Positions 18,001-26,450 of a DNA stretch of 64,000 nucleotides are shown one piece after another. The DNA is from Arthrobacter sp. H35-D1 (GTDB taxonomy: Bacteria > Actinomycetota > Actinomycetes > Actinomycetales > Micrococcaceae): NCBI RefSeq assembly GCF_030063185.1, contig NZ_JASISP010000001.1:248001-312000 (forward strand), written 5' to 3'. The notes under the pieces are model-generated. The model was not told where the DNA came from and ran no database searches. It worked only from the letters and a program-made list of their open reading frames with translations. The translations under genes were made by a program, and so were the position numbers. Each line of letters starts with the position of its first letter. The first letter of the stretch is position 1.

Positions 18001-18099
18001 TGAAGTCTGGCGCGAATGCGGCGGGTTTTCATCCCCTGGCCTGAGGCCTCCTTGCCATCCATCCCCCTAAACTGGCTGTTTCGGGGGAAGGGTTTCAGC

Positions 18100-18885
18100 A
18101 TGAAGAACAGGATTCGCACGGCGCTGGCGGGGTTTGCGGTGGCGGCTGCACTGGCCAGTGTCAGCGCCTGCGCTGCCGCACCAACCAGCACCTATACCAA
18201 CGCCTCGGGCCAGGAAGTAACCGTGAATTGGCGGGACTATCCGCTCCACGCCTATAGGACGCCCGATGAGGTGCTGACCGCTCCGGTGAAGGAGGATAGC
18301 GAGGAAATCTCTGCTGCTATTCTCTCCGAGATCAAGACAGCGTTGGGCAGAGAATTCAATCTCGAGTGGAACGCACGCGGCGAGCAGGGCTGGTACCCGT
18401 CCTCGGGCAACGGCTACGGCGGCGAAGCCATGACCACCACCTGGAACTCTGTTGGCTGGAACAGCAACACTGTACCGGCCGGCACTGCGGAGTGGGAAAG
18501 GATCATGGCCATCATCAGCCGCATCACCCGCGCACACGGACTGGGTGCGGTGCAGGTCACCCATCATGGCGACACTTTCAAGAATGATCCTGAGTGGCAG
18601 AAGGATCTGCTGGAAGAGTACGGCACGGCCGACCCACAAAAGCTCTGGTGGTGGGACGGCACGGCCCATTCAGGCATGCAATGGCTCTCCGTCTACATAG
18701 TCGATGTCGCCCGGGACCCCACGGGAGCGGCCGCCAAGGACTACGAAGAGTCCAAACTCCCGCCGCGCTCCATTTCCATCAGTTACGGCGTCACCACGGT
18801 GCCGCGTGCCGATCGAGCCGCCTTGGCGAAGGCCCTGGAACCATTCGCCGGCCTGACACCGCCAACACCCACCACTTCGGACTGA
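18100..18885 (+). CDS. Secreted lipoprotein of unknown function
   Basis: A 261-residue protein with a lipoprotein signal: MKNRIRTALAGFAVAAALAS followed by the lipobox VSAC with Cys near 24. The mature part has conserved-looking Trp-rich stretches (GWYPSSGNGYGGEAM, LWWWDGTAH) but no family I can name. GGGGAAGGG precedes the ATG at 18100 and TAAACT at 18069-18074 is a candidate -10, so this gene has a normal leader, unlike several neighbours. It is monocistronic. Confidence 0.85.
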   Translation: MKNRIRTALAGFAVAAALASVSACAAAPTSTYTNASGQEVTVNWRDYPLHAYRTPDEVLTAPVKEDSEEISAAILSEIKTALGREFNLEWNARGEQGWYPSSGNGYGGEAMTTTWNSVGWNSNTVPAGTAEWERIMAIISRITRAHGLGAVQVTHHGDTFKNDPEWQKDLLEEYGTADPQKLWWWDGTAHSGMQWLSVYIVDVARDPTGAAAKDYEESKLPPRSISISYGVTTVPRADRAALAKALEPFAGLTPPTPTTSD

Positions 18886-19116
18886 ATACGCGCAGCGTAC
18901 CGCCGCGAGCCCGCCGCTGCCCCGCACGACCGCGTCCGGCCAGCGAAACCGCCGTTGGGCAGCCGCGGGGTCGCGGGGTAGTCGCGGGCAGGCGGCCAAG
19001 ACGCGGCCTCGAGACGGCGAGTGCCGCGGCCAAGACGCGGCTTCGGCAGTACCCGGCGCGGTTCAGCAGCGCCGGGCACGGATTCGGCAACGATAGTCGC
19101 GGATTTGGCAGCAAAA
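18886..19116. other. Gene-free GC-rich spacer
   Basis: About 230 bases between the lipoprotein gene and the terminator at 19117. No credible gene. The phrase GCGGCCAAGACGCGGC occurs twice (about 18989 and 19026) with related pieces nearby, so it looks like degenerate repeat DNA. Confidence 0.4.
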
Positions 19117-19172
19117 AGCCCGCAGCATGCGCAGGATCGTCAAGTTCAACGATTCTGCGCGTGCTGCGGGCT
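19117..19172. terminator. Bidirectional terminator between lipoprotein and DEAD-box genes
   Basis: 24-nt arms (19117-19140 and 19149-19172) pair with two mismatches around an 8-nt loop. An A-run (AAAAA) flanks the left side and a T-rich piece (GCTTGTTT) the right, so it can stop transcription from both converging genes. Confidence 0.85.
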
Positions 19173-19207
19173 GCTTGTTTGGCGCTGCCTAACGGATCAG
19201 ACCCGGG

Positions 19208-20872
19208 TTAGCGGGTGCGGCGCTGGTTCGATGCAGGTGCCGTGGCACGGCGGGGTCCGCTGGAGCGGCCCGGACGGGACTGGCCCCCACCGTTGGCGTT
19301 GTAGCTTCCGCCGGAGGTGCCACCGGTGTTCGAGGACCAGGCCACGCTGGCGCCGCTGCGAGCTCCCTCGCGAGCACCTTCACGTGAGCCGCCGGCATGG
19401 GGGGCGCGCTTGCCGCGGGCCACATCGTTCTCGCGTGCCGGGCGGCCTTCACCGGAGCGGGCTGGACGGCCCTCGCCGGAACGTGCAGGGCGACCGGAGC
19501 TTGCCGGACGGCCGGTACCTGAACGCTCGCCGGCATCGGCGGAGACGCGACCGCGTCCGCCGCGTCCGCCGCGACCTCCGGCCGTGGGGGCTGCGCCGGT
19601 GCGTGCACGCTTGCGCTGGGCATTGGCGCCAGTTGACGCTCCGCCACCCTGGGCAGGTGCCTTGGCCGCGAGCAATGCGGCACGGGTGCGTGGATCAATC
19701 TTGTCGGCAACGTCGCCCACCAAGTTGGCAACCACCGGTGAGCTGGACGTGACGCGCTCAAAGTTCACGTCCACGCCGGCCGCTCGCATGAGCTTCTTCA
19801 CGTCGCTCTGCTGCTCGGGCAGCGTCAAGGTGACGACGACGCCGTCGGATCCGGCACGGGCGGTGCGGCCTGAACGGTGCAGGTAGGCCTTGTGCTCTGT
19901 GGGCGGGTCGACGTGGATGACCAGTTCAATGTCGTCAACGTGCACGCCGCGGGCGGCAACGTCGGTGGCGACCAAGACGCGGACGCCTCCGGTGGAGAAC
20001 TCGGCCAGGTTCCTGTCGCGGGCGTTCTGGGAGAGGTTTCCGTGCAGGTCGACGGCGGGGATGCCGGCGTCGGTCAAGGTCTTGGCCAGCTTGCGGGCGT
20101 GGTGTTTGGTGCGCATGAACAGGATCCGGCGGCCCTCGCCCGATGCCAGCTCAACAATGACCTGCTTCTTCACGGTCTGGTCGTTGACCACTAGGACGTG
20201 GTGTTCCATGGTGGAAACCGCGGCTGTGGGCTCGTCGACCGAGTGGGTGAGCTGGTTGGAGAGGTAACGCTGGACGATCTTGTCCACGCCGTTATCCAAC
20301 GTTGCGGAGAACAGCATGCGCTGGCCCTGCGTGGGAGTGGTGTCCAGCAGACGCTTCACAACCGGCAGGAAGCCGAGGTCAGCCATGTGGTCGGCCTCGT
20401 CCAGGACGGTGATCTCAACGCTTTCCAGCGACACGATGCGCTGCTTCATGAGGTCTTCCAGGCGGCCCGGGCAGGCGATGACAATGTCGACGCCGGCGCG
20501 CAGGGCCTTTTCCTGGCGAGCCTGTGACACGCCGCCGTAAATGACTGTGGTGTTCAAGCCCATGGCCTTGGCGAGGGGCTCGATGGTGTTGTTCAGCTGG
20601 GTGGCCAGCTCACGGGTCGGGGCGAGGACCAGGCCCATGGGGCGGCCGGGCTTGCGGAAGTACGGAGCTTCGCGCTCGGCCAAGCGGGCCACGAGCGGGA
20701 TGGCGAAGGCAATGGTCTTGCCGGAGCCGGTGCGGCCGCGGCCCAACACGTCCCGGCCTGCCAGCGTGTCCGGCAAGGTCTTGACCTGAATGGGGAATGC
20801 TTCCTCAATGCCCTGAGCGGCGAGTGAAGCAACGATTTCCTTGGGCGCACCAAGGGCAGCAAAAGTTGTCAT
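19208..20872 (-). CDS. DEAD-box RNA helicase with RG-rich tail
   Basis: A 554-residue ATP-dependent RNA helicase. Motif Q region FAALGAPKEIVASLAAQGIE, Walker A GRTGSGKT, motif II DEAD (VLDEADHMADLGF), SAT (LFSATLDNG) and motif VI HRSGRTARAG are all intact. Residues about 415-554 form a basic, Gly/Arg/Ser-rich tail (GGRGGRGGRGR, repeated RPARSGEG) for loose RNA binding, as in RhlE/CshA-type helicases active in cold growth or ribosome assembly. I chose ATG 20872 (MTTFAALG) because the longer frame to 20944 adds sequence outside the family. The promoter probably lies near 21040-21060 on the minus strand, implying a leader over 150 nt. Confidence 0.93.
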   Translation of the reverse strand: MTTFAALGAPKEIVASLAAQGIEEAFPIQVKTLPDTLAGRDVLGRGRTGSGKTIAFAIPLVARLAEREAPYFRKPGRPMGLVLAPTRELATQLNNTIEPLAKAMGLNTTVIYGGVSQARQEKALRAGVDIVIACPGRLEDLMKQRIVSLESVEITVLDEADHMADLGFLPVVKRLLDTTPTQGQRMLFSATLDNGVDKIVQRYLSNQLTHSVDEPTAAVSTMEHHVLVVNDQTVKKQVIVELASGEGRRILFMRTKHHARKLAKTLTDAGIPAVDLHGNLSQNARDRNLAEFSTGGVRVLVATDVAARGVHVDDIELVIHVDPPTEHKAYLHRSGRTARAGSDGVVVTLTLPEQQSDVKKLMRAAGVDVNFERVTSSSPVVANLVGDVADKIDPRTRAALLAAKAPAQGGGASTGANAQRKRARTGAAPTAGGRGGRGGRGRVSADAGERSGTGRPASSGRPARSGEGRPARSGEGRPARENDVARGKRAPHAGGSREGAREGARSGASVAWSSNTGGTSGGSYNANGGGQSRPGRSSGPRRATAPASNQRRTR

Positions 20873-21218
20873 GTAAAGAGAGAATCTTTCGTAAGGCGGT
20901 TCAACGTCCCACGGGCAGTTTTGACCGCGGGTTCGCCGATTCAATGCCAGAGCGAGTCAACCGCGGGATGCTTTGAAGCAAATTCGTTGCGGGACAAGAT
21001 GCATGCGTTCATCGACGCAGAATGCGCGATACGCACATTAAGTATTCCCATACTAGCAGCGGCACGACGCCGGAGCCTCACCTTAGTGCCGCAAATCACG
21101 TTTTGTGCCGCCGTGCCACAACGCCGCGGGGCTCCACGGCCAGCGTGCCGGCACATCCAGCCGCAGGTTCATACTGCAGCTGATGCGACTTATCCACGAC
21201 TTTTCAGACCCAATCCCC
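20873..21218. other. Leader of the helicase gene and repeat-rich spacer
   Basis: No gene. The left part (to about 21050) would be the helicase 5' leader, with TAGTAT- and TAATGT-like boxes on the minus strand near 21035-21060. The right part contains, at about 21165-21190, TTCATACTGCAGCTGATGC, nearly the reverse complement of the conserved end of the tandem units at 21271-21407. Confidence 0.5.
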
Positions 21219-21277
21219 TTCATATGGCAGCAAATGCGGGTTACTCGCGTCGGCACCCGCATTTGCTGCCATATGAA
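21219..21277. repeat. Long perfect inverted repeat B (23-bp arms)
   Basis: 21219-21241 is the exact reverse complement of 21255-21277 around a 13-nt loop. It differs in sequence from the similar elements at 139, 34629 and 62082. Unlike those it lies between divergent genes (helicase and trmB), and its right arm overlaps the start of the first 41-bp tandem unit. Confidence 0.9.
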
Positions 21278-21407
21278 CCGAGGCGACTGTCCAGCACCCG
21301 CATCAGCTGCAATACGGACTGAGGCGGCCCTCCAGCACCTGCATCAGCTGCAATACGGACTGAGGCGGCCCTCCAGCACCTGCATCAGCTGCAATATGAA
21401 CCGAGGC
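21271..21407. repeat. 41-bp tandem repeat, three units plus a partial fourth
   Basis: Units 21271-21311, 21312-21352 and 21353-21393 are directly joined; units 2 and 3 are identical and unit 1 differs at a few positions (ATATGAACC for ATACGGACT). A 14-base start of a fourth unit (21394-21407) has the unit 1 form. Every unit contains the palindrome CAGCTG. A 41-bp period cannot be coding and there are no spacers, so it is not CRISPR. Confidence 0.9.
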
Positions 21408-21489
21408 CGAGGCAATCGTGCATCCGCGGGGGACCGCCGGCAGTCCGGAGCCTGAAATTCTAAAACCAGGGCGGCCCGGAAATCCCCGG

Positions 21490-21495
21490 TACCCT
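21490..21495 (+). promoter_or_regulatory. -10 box (TACCCT) of trmB
   Basis: TACCCT ends 7 nt before the ATG at 21503, in line with the leaderless pattern in this window, though AAAGGG just before the ATG could also act as a ribosome site. Confidence 0.45.
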
Positions 21496-21502
21496 TAAAG
21501 GG

Positions 21503-22483
21503 ATGAATGATATCCAAGCCTCCGGCCCCGAATCCCCCGCAACTGCTGCCGACACTGCCCAGCCGCACCACAGCCAGTTGGAGGGACACGAGCCAGAGCA
21601 GAGCGCACACGAGCAGAGCTCAGCGGAAAAGGCGCCGCGCACCCAGGACGGCTCGTCCCGGCCCGTCACTCCGGGAACCCAGGCTGCCGAGGGCACGTAC
21701 CGCAGGCAGACAGTGTCGTTTGTGCGCCGTGGCACCCGTCTGCAGGGCAAGCGCCAGAAAGCTTGGGATGACCACTCCGCCTACCTGGCCGTGGACATCC
21801 CCCGCCACATTGCCGACACGTCCGTCCATCCGGAGTACGTCTTTGACGCTGCAGAGGAATTTGGCCGCACGGCCCCGCTCGTCGTCGAAATCGGCTCCGG
21901 CCTGGGCGATGCCATTGTCCATGCCGCCATGGAAAATCCGGACAAGGACTTCCTTGCCGTAGAGGTCTACACCCCCGGCCTGGCCCAGACCATCCAGAAG
22001 CTCGTCGCCAACAAGATCCGCAACGTCCGCGTGGTCCAAGCCAACGCACCCGAGGTTCTGAACTCCATGCTGCCGGGAGGTTCCGTGAGCGAAGTTTGGG
22101 TCTTCTTCCCCGACCCTTGGCATAAGACAAAACACAACAAGCGCCGCATGGTCAAGGACGCCTTCGCCCCGCTCGTGGCCCGCGTCCTCGCCCCCGGTGG
22201 CATCTGGCGCCTGGCAACCGACTGGTCCGCCTACGCCGAGCAGATGCTCGAAGTGGGCACCGCCTCAGCCGACTTCACCAACGTGCACGACGGCGAGCGC
22301 ACGGGCGCGGCCAGCCCCCTCACCGCGGCGCGGCGCAGCGGGGTGGATTGCGAACAAAGCGATGAGACCGACGTGGTGGGCGGCTGGGCCCCGCGTTTTG
22401 ACGGTCGCATCCTGACCAGCTTTGAGAACAAGGCGCACAAGGCCGGGCGCGTCATCTTCGATCTGGGCTTCCGTCGCAACTGA
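21503..22483 (+). CDS. trmB: tRNA (guanine-N7)-methyltransferase TrmB
   Basis: A 326-residue enzyme that methylates G46 of tRNA at N7. The SAM-binding loop VVEIGSGLGDAI, the family signature VFFPDPWHKTKHNKRRMV and the late LATDWSAYAEQML are present. About 60 extra N-terminal residues (Ala/Pro/Glu-rich) come before the conserved RRQTVSFVRRG, a common actinobacterial extension and presumably disordered. It stands alone with a terminator behind it. Confidence 0.96.
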   Translation: MNDIQASGPESPATAADTAQPHHSQLEGHEPEQSAHEQSSAEKAPRTQDGSSRPVTPGTQAAEGTYRRQTVSFVRRGTRLQGKRQKAWDDHSAYLAVDIPRHIADTSVHPEYVFDAAEEFGRTAPLVVEIGSGLGDAIVHAAMENPDKDFLAVEVYTPGLAQTIQKLVANKIRNVRVVQANAPEVLNSMLPGGSVSEVWVFFPDPWHKTKHNKRRMVKDAFAPLVARVLAPGGIWRLATDWSAYAEQMLEVGTASADFTNVHDGERTGAASPLTAARRSGVDCEQSDETDVVGGWAPRFDGRILTSFENKAHKAGRVIFDLGFRRN

Positions 22484-22504
22484 CACAGCTGGCTGACACA
22501 ACAA

Positions 22505-22540
22505 GCGCGCAGGGCCCGTCCGGGGACCCTGCGTGTTTTG
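22505..22540 (+). terminator. Terminator after trmB
   Basis: GCGCGCAGGG (22505-22514) pairs with CCCTGCGTG (22527-22535), followed by TTTTGTATT, a recognisable intrinsic terminator 20 nt after the stop. Confidence 0.8.
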
Positions 22541-22736
22541 TATTAGCACAAACCCGGCAACACCGCAATGGCTGCGTAAAAATAGCTGGATTAAAAGTAA
22601 TATTTGAATGGGTTTTCGACCCTCAAACACAAAAGTCGCATATTCTAGGCAACAAATAGAGTCGAATTACGGCAGCGATCTGTTGACTAATCGAACGGCC
22701 CTAGAATTGGCCTTGAACTCCCCATAGGGTGGGGCC
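22541..22736 (+). promoter_or_regulatory. Upstream region of the nar operon
   Basis: This stretch is visibly richer in A+T than its surroundings. The -10 TAGGGT (22725-22730) ends 6 nt before the narG ATG. TTGACTAATCGAA at 22683-22695 resembles, imperfectly, the TTGA-N-TCAA type of site bound by FNR/CRP-family regulators, which would suit oxygen control. No regulator gene lies beside the operon. Confidence 0.45.
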
Positions 22737-25700
22737 ATGAGTGCTGAACCTTTTGTCGCAGGGGTCGATGGACCGGCGTCGGACGCCATGTTGAAGCTTG
22801 GCCGTTTCTTTACGAAATGGGACGAGACCGATGATTCCCGTGCGGTTTTCCGCGAGGGTGGCCGGGCGGGCGATATTTTCTATCGCGACCGGTGGAGCCA
22901 CGACAAGGTGGTGCGTTCAACCCACGGCGTGAACTGCACGGGCTCGTGCTCGTGGAAGGTCTATGTGAAGGACGGCATCATCACCTGGGAGTCGCAGCAA
23001 ACCGACTACCCCTCGGTGGGTCCCGACAGCCCCGAATACGAGCCCCGCGGCTGCCCCCGCGGCGCCGCATTTTCCTGGTACACCTACTCCCCCACAAGGG
23101 TTCGCTTCCCTTACGCCCGCGGTGTGCTCGTGGACCTGTACCGCGAGGCAAAGTCCCGCCTCAAGGATCCCGTCCTGGCTTTCGCCGAGGTGGCAGGCGA
23201 TCCGGAGAAGCGCCGCCGCTACCAGAACGCCCGCGGCAAGGGCGGCCTGGTCCGCACCTCGTGGGCCGAGGCGCTGGAAATCGCTTCCGCGGCTCACGTG
23301 AACACCATTAAGACGTACGGCCCCGACCGCTGCTCCGGCTTCTCCCCGATCCCGGCCATGTCCATGGTCAGCCACACCATCGGCACCCGTTTTGTCCAGC
23401 TCGTGGGCGGCGTCATGACGTCCTTCTACGACTGGTACGCGGACCTTCCCGTGGCCAGCCCGCAGGTCTTCGGCGACCAGACGGACGTCCCCGAGTCCGG
23501 CGACTGGTGGGATGCCACCTACCTGATGATGTGGGGCTCCAACGTCCCCGTCACCCGCACCCCAGATGCGCACTGGATGACTGAGGTCCGCTACCGCGGC
23601 ACGAAGGTCATCGCCATCAGCCCCGACTACGCGGACAACACCAAGTTCGCCGACGAATGGCTCCCGGCCCAGGCTGGCACCGACGCCGCTCTCGCCATGG
23701 GCATGGGTCACGTGACGCTCAAGGAATTCTTCGTGGACCGGCAGGTCCCATTCTTCCAGAGCTACGTGCGCCAGTTCACCGACCTTCCCTTCCTGGTGCG
23801 TTTGGAGAAGAACGACGACGGGACGTACAACGCCGGGAAATTCCTCACCGCCGCCTTCGTCCCCGGCAACGAGAACGAAGAAGACGCAGCCTTCAAAACG
23901 ATGCTCTTTGACAAGGTCTCCGGGCAGGCCATCATCCCCAACGGAACGCTGGGACACCGCTATTCCAAGACCGGGGAGGGCAAGTGGAACCTTGACCTGA
24001 CGGGCATCGAACCGGCCTTGAGCCTGGATGAAGTCTCCACCGAGTCCGCGGAAATCCTGCTGCCGTGCTTTGAGGATCCGGGCGGGGCAGGCACCGTGCT
24101 GCGCCGCGGAGTCCCCACCACAATGGTGGGCGAACACCTTGTCACCACCGTGTACGACCTCATGCTGGCCCAATACGGCGTGGGCCGCGCAGGTCTTCCC
24201 GGCGACTGGGCCAAGGACTACAACGACACCAGCACCCCGTACACCCCCGCCTGGCAGGAGGAGATCACCTCCGTTCCTGCCCAGGCGTGCATCCGCATTG
24301 CCCGCGAATTTGCCCGCAACGCAGAACAGTCCAAGGGCCGCTCCATGATCATCATGGGTGCCGGCATCTGCCAGTGGTTCCACGGCGACACCACCTACCG
24401 CGCCATTTTGGCCCTTGTCATGCTGACCGGATGCATGGGTCGCAACGGCGGCGGCTGGGCCCATTATGTGGGCCAGGAAAAGACGCGCCCGCTCACCGGC
24501 TGGGTGTCTCTTGCCAACGCCCTCGACTGGTCTCGCCCGCCGCGGACCATGATCGGCACCGGCTATTGGTACATGCACACGGACCAGTGGCGCCAGGACG
24601 GGTACTCGGCGGATGCACTGAAGTCGCCCCTGTCCACGGGCGCGCTGGACGGCATGCATACGGCCGACGCCCTGGCACAGTCCGCCCGGCTGGGCTGGAT
24701 GCCGTTCTACCCGTTCTTTGACAAAAACCCATTGGACGTCGCCGATCAGGCGGAGGCGGCCGTTGCCGCCGGCGAGGCTCCGGATGAAAAAACGTGGGTT
24801 GCACAGTCGCTGAAGAGCCGCAATCTGGACCTCGCCATCGAGGACATTGACGCCCCGGAGAACTGGCCGCGAACCTTGATCCTGTGGCGCTCAAACCTGT
24901 TCGGCTCCTCAGCCAAGGGCAACGAGTACTTCCTGCGCAACCTGCTGGGCACGCACAACAATGTGATGGGCCAGGACAGCGAGTCCTCATTGAAGCCAAA
25001 GACCGTCAAGTGGCACGAGAAAGGCCCGGAAGGAAAGCTTGACTTCCTGATGTCCGCGGACTTCCGGATGACAAGCACCACCCTGCTGTCCGACGTCGTA
25101 TTCCCCGCGGCCACCTGGTACGAGAAGCACGACCTCTCCTCCACCGACATGCACCCGTTTGTGCACGCATTCACCCCGGCCATCGACCCGCCATGGGAAA
25201 CCAAGACCGACTTTGAGATGTTCCACCTGCTGGCTGAGGAATTCTCCCGCCAGGCGGCAGTGCATCTGGGCACCCGCAAGGACCTGGTGACCGTGCCGAT
25301 GATCCACGACACCGTGGGCCAGATCGCCCAGCCCGGCGGCGTGGTCCGCGACTGGCGCGAAGACGGCATCGACGGCGTGCCGGGGCAGAACATGCCCAAC
25401 TTCACCATTGTGGAGCGCGACTACACGGCCATCGCCCACAAGCTGGCCGCCGTCGGGCCCCTGGCCGACAAGCTCGGCTTCACCGTCAAGGACGTCAACT
25501 ACAAGCTGGACAAGGCGCTCAACCATCTGGCCAAGGCGAACGGCGTCATGATGGGCGGTTACGCGCACGGGCGCCCGGCCATCGACACTGACGCGAAAAT
25601 GGCCGAGGCCATCCTGACATTCTCCGGCACCTGCAACGGCCAGCTGGCCGTCAGTGGCTTCAAGGAATTGGAGAAGCGCACTGGTGTGAAACTGGCGGAC

Positions 25701-26450
25701 CTGGCCGAGGGCAGCGAAGAAAAACATATTTCCTTCGCCATGACCCAGGCCGGGCCGGTGCCGGTGATCACCTCCCCGGAATGGTCCGGTTCGGAAACGG
25801 GAGGGCGGCGCTATTCACCGTTCACCCAGAACATTGAGCGGCTCAAGCCTTTCCACACGCTGACCGGTCGCATGCATTTCTTTCTGGACCACGACTGGAT
25901 CATCGACATTGGCGAGGCCTTGCCGATCTACCGTCCGCCGCTGGATATGCAGCGGCTGTTTGGGGAACCGAAGTTCGGCCCCAACGGGGAGAAGGAGGTG
26001 GTGGTGCGCTACCTGACCCCGCACTCCAAGTGGTCCATCCACTCCGAATACCAGGACAACCTGCTCATGCTCTCGCTCTCCCGTGGTGGCCCCACCGTGT
26101 GGATGAGCCCGCAAGACGCCAAATCCATCAAGGTCAAGGACAACGATTGGGTGGAGGCCGTGAACATGAACGGCGTGTTCGTGGCCCGCGCCGTGGTCAG
26201 CCACCGCATGCCGGAAGGTGTGGTGTACGTCTACCACGCGCAAGAGCGCACCATCGATGTGCCCAAGTCCGAGGCCACCGGCCGCCGCGGTGGCATCCAC
26301 AACTCTTTGACCCGGTTGCTGGTCAAGCCGTCTCACCTGATTGGCGCCTATGGTCAGCTGACCTACGCGTTCAACTACCTTGGCCCCACCGGAAACCAGC
26401 GAGACAACGTTTCCACTATCCGCCGTCGTTCCCAGGAGGTGCAGTACTAA
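22737..26450 (+). CDS. narG: Respiratory nitrate reductase, alpha subunit NarG
   Basis: The 1237-residue catalytic subunit that reduces nitrate to nitrite on a bis-MGD molybdenum cofactor at the inner face of the membrane. The FS0 iron-sulfur ligands are visible (H63, C67, C71, C106) and the Mo-binding Asp lies at about 277 in the phrase NVPVTRTPDAH. There is no twin-arginine signal, as expected for the cytoplasm-facing NarG type. Length matches the family. It is the first gene of narGHJI-narK; its TAA shares its last base with the narH ATG. Confidence 0.98.
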   Translation: MSAEPFVAGVDGPASDAMLKLGRFFTKWDETDDSRAVFREGGRAGDIFYRDRWSHDKVVRSTHGVNCTGSCSWKVYVKDGIITWESQQTDYPSVGPDSPEYEPRGCPRGAAFSWYTYSPTRVRFPYARGVLVDLYREAKSRLKDPVLAFAEVAGDPEKRRRYQNARGKGGLVRTSWAEALEIASAAHVNTIKTYGPDRCSGFSPIPAMSMVSHTIGTRFVQLVGGVMTSFYDWYADLPVASPQVFGDQTDVPESGDWWDATYLMMWGSNVPVTRTPDAHWMTEVRYRGTKVIAISPDYADNTKFADEWLPAQAGTDAALAMGMGHVTLKEFFVDRQVPFFQSYVRQFTDLPFLVRLEKNDDGTYNAGKFLTAAFVPGNENEEDAAFKTMLFDKVSGQAIIPNGTLGHRYSKTGEGKWNLDLTGIEPALSLDEVSTESAEILLPCFEDPGGAGTVLRRGVPTTMVGEHLVTTVYDLMLAQYGVGRAGLPGDWAKDYNDTSTPYTPAWQEEITSVPAQACIRIAREFARNAEQSKGRSMIIMGAGICQWFHGDTTYRAILALVMLTGCMGRNGGGWAHYVGQEKTRPLTGWVSLANALDWSRPPRTMIGTGYWYMHTDQWRQDGYSADALKSPLSTGALDGMHTADALAQSARLGWMPFYPFFDKNPLDVADQAEAAVAAGEAPDEKTWVAQSLKSRNLDLAIEDIDAPENWPRTLILWRSNLFGSSAKGNEYFLRNLLGTHNNVMGQDSESSLKPKTVKWHEKGPEGKLDFLMSADFRMTSTTLLSDVVFPAATWYEKHDLSSTDMHPFVHAFTPAIDPPWETKTDFEMFHLLAEEFSRQAAVHLGTRKDLVTVPMIHDTVGQIAQPGGVVRDWREDGIDGVPGQNMPNFTIVERDYTAIAHKLAAVGPLADKLGFTVKDVNYKLDKALNHLAKANGVMMGGYAHGRPAIDTDAKMAEAILTFSGTCNGQLAVSGFKELEKRTGVKLADLAEGSEEKHISFAMTQAGPVPVITSPEWSGSETGGRRYSPFTQNIERLKPFHTLTGRMHFFLDHDWIIDIGEALPIYRPPLDMQRLFGEPKFGPNGEKEVVVRYLTPHSKWSIHSEYQDNLLMLSLSRGGPTVWMSPQDAKSIKVKDNDWVEAVNMNGVFVARAVVSHRMPEGVVYVYHAQERTIDVPKSEATGRRGGIHNSLTRLLVKPSHLIGAYGQLTYAFNYLGPTGNQRDNVSTIRRRSQEVQY

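Noticed and set aside
18594-19211. 205-codon frame overlapping the lipoprotein and the following spacer
   Set aside because: It starts inside the lipoprotein gene in another frame, reads through the terminator at 19117 and has a random-looking composition.
21271-21407. Tandem 41-bp repeat considered as a CRISPR array
   Set aside because: Units are joined without spacers and no cas genes are present.
22917-24659. 580-codon minus-strand frame inside narG
   Set aside because: Shadow of narG, whose motifs are unmistakable; product is Gly/Val/Arg-rich without family features.
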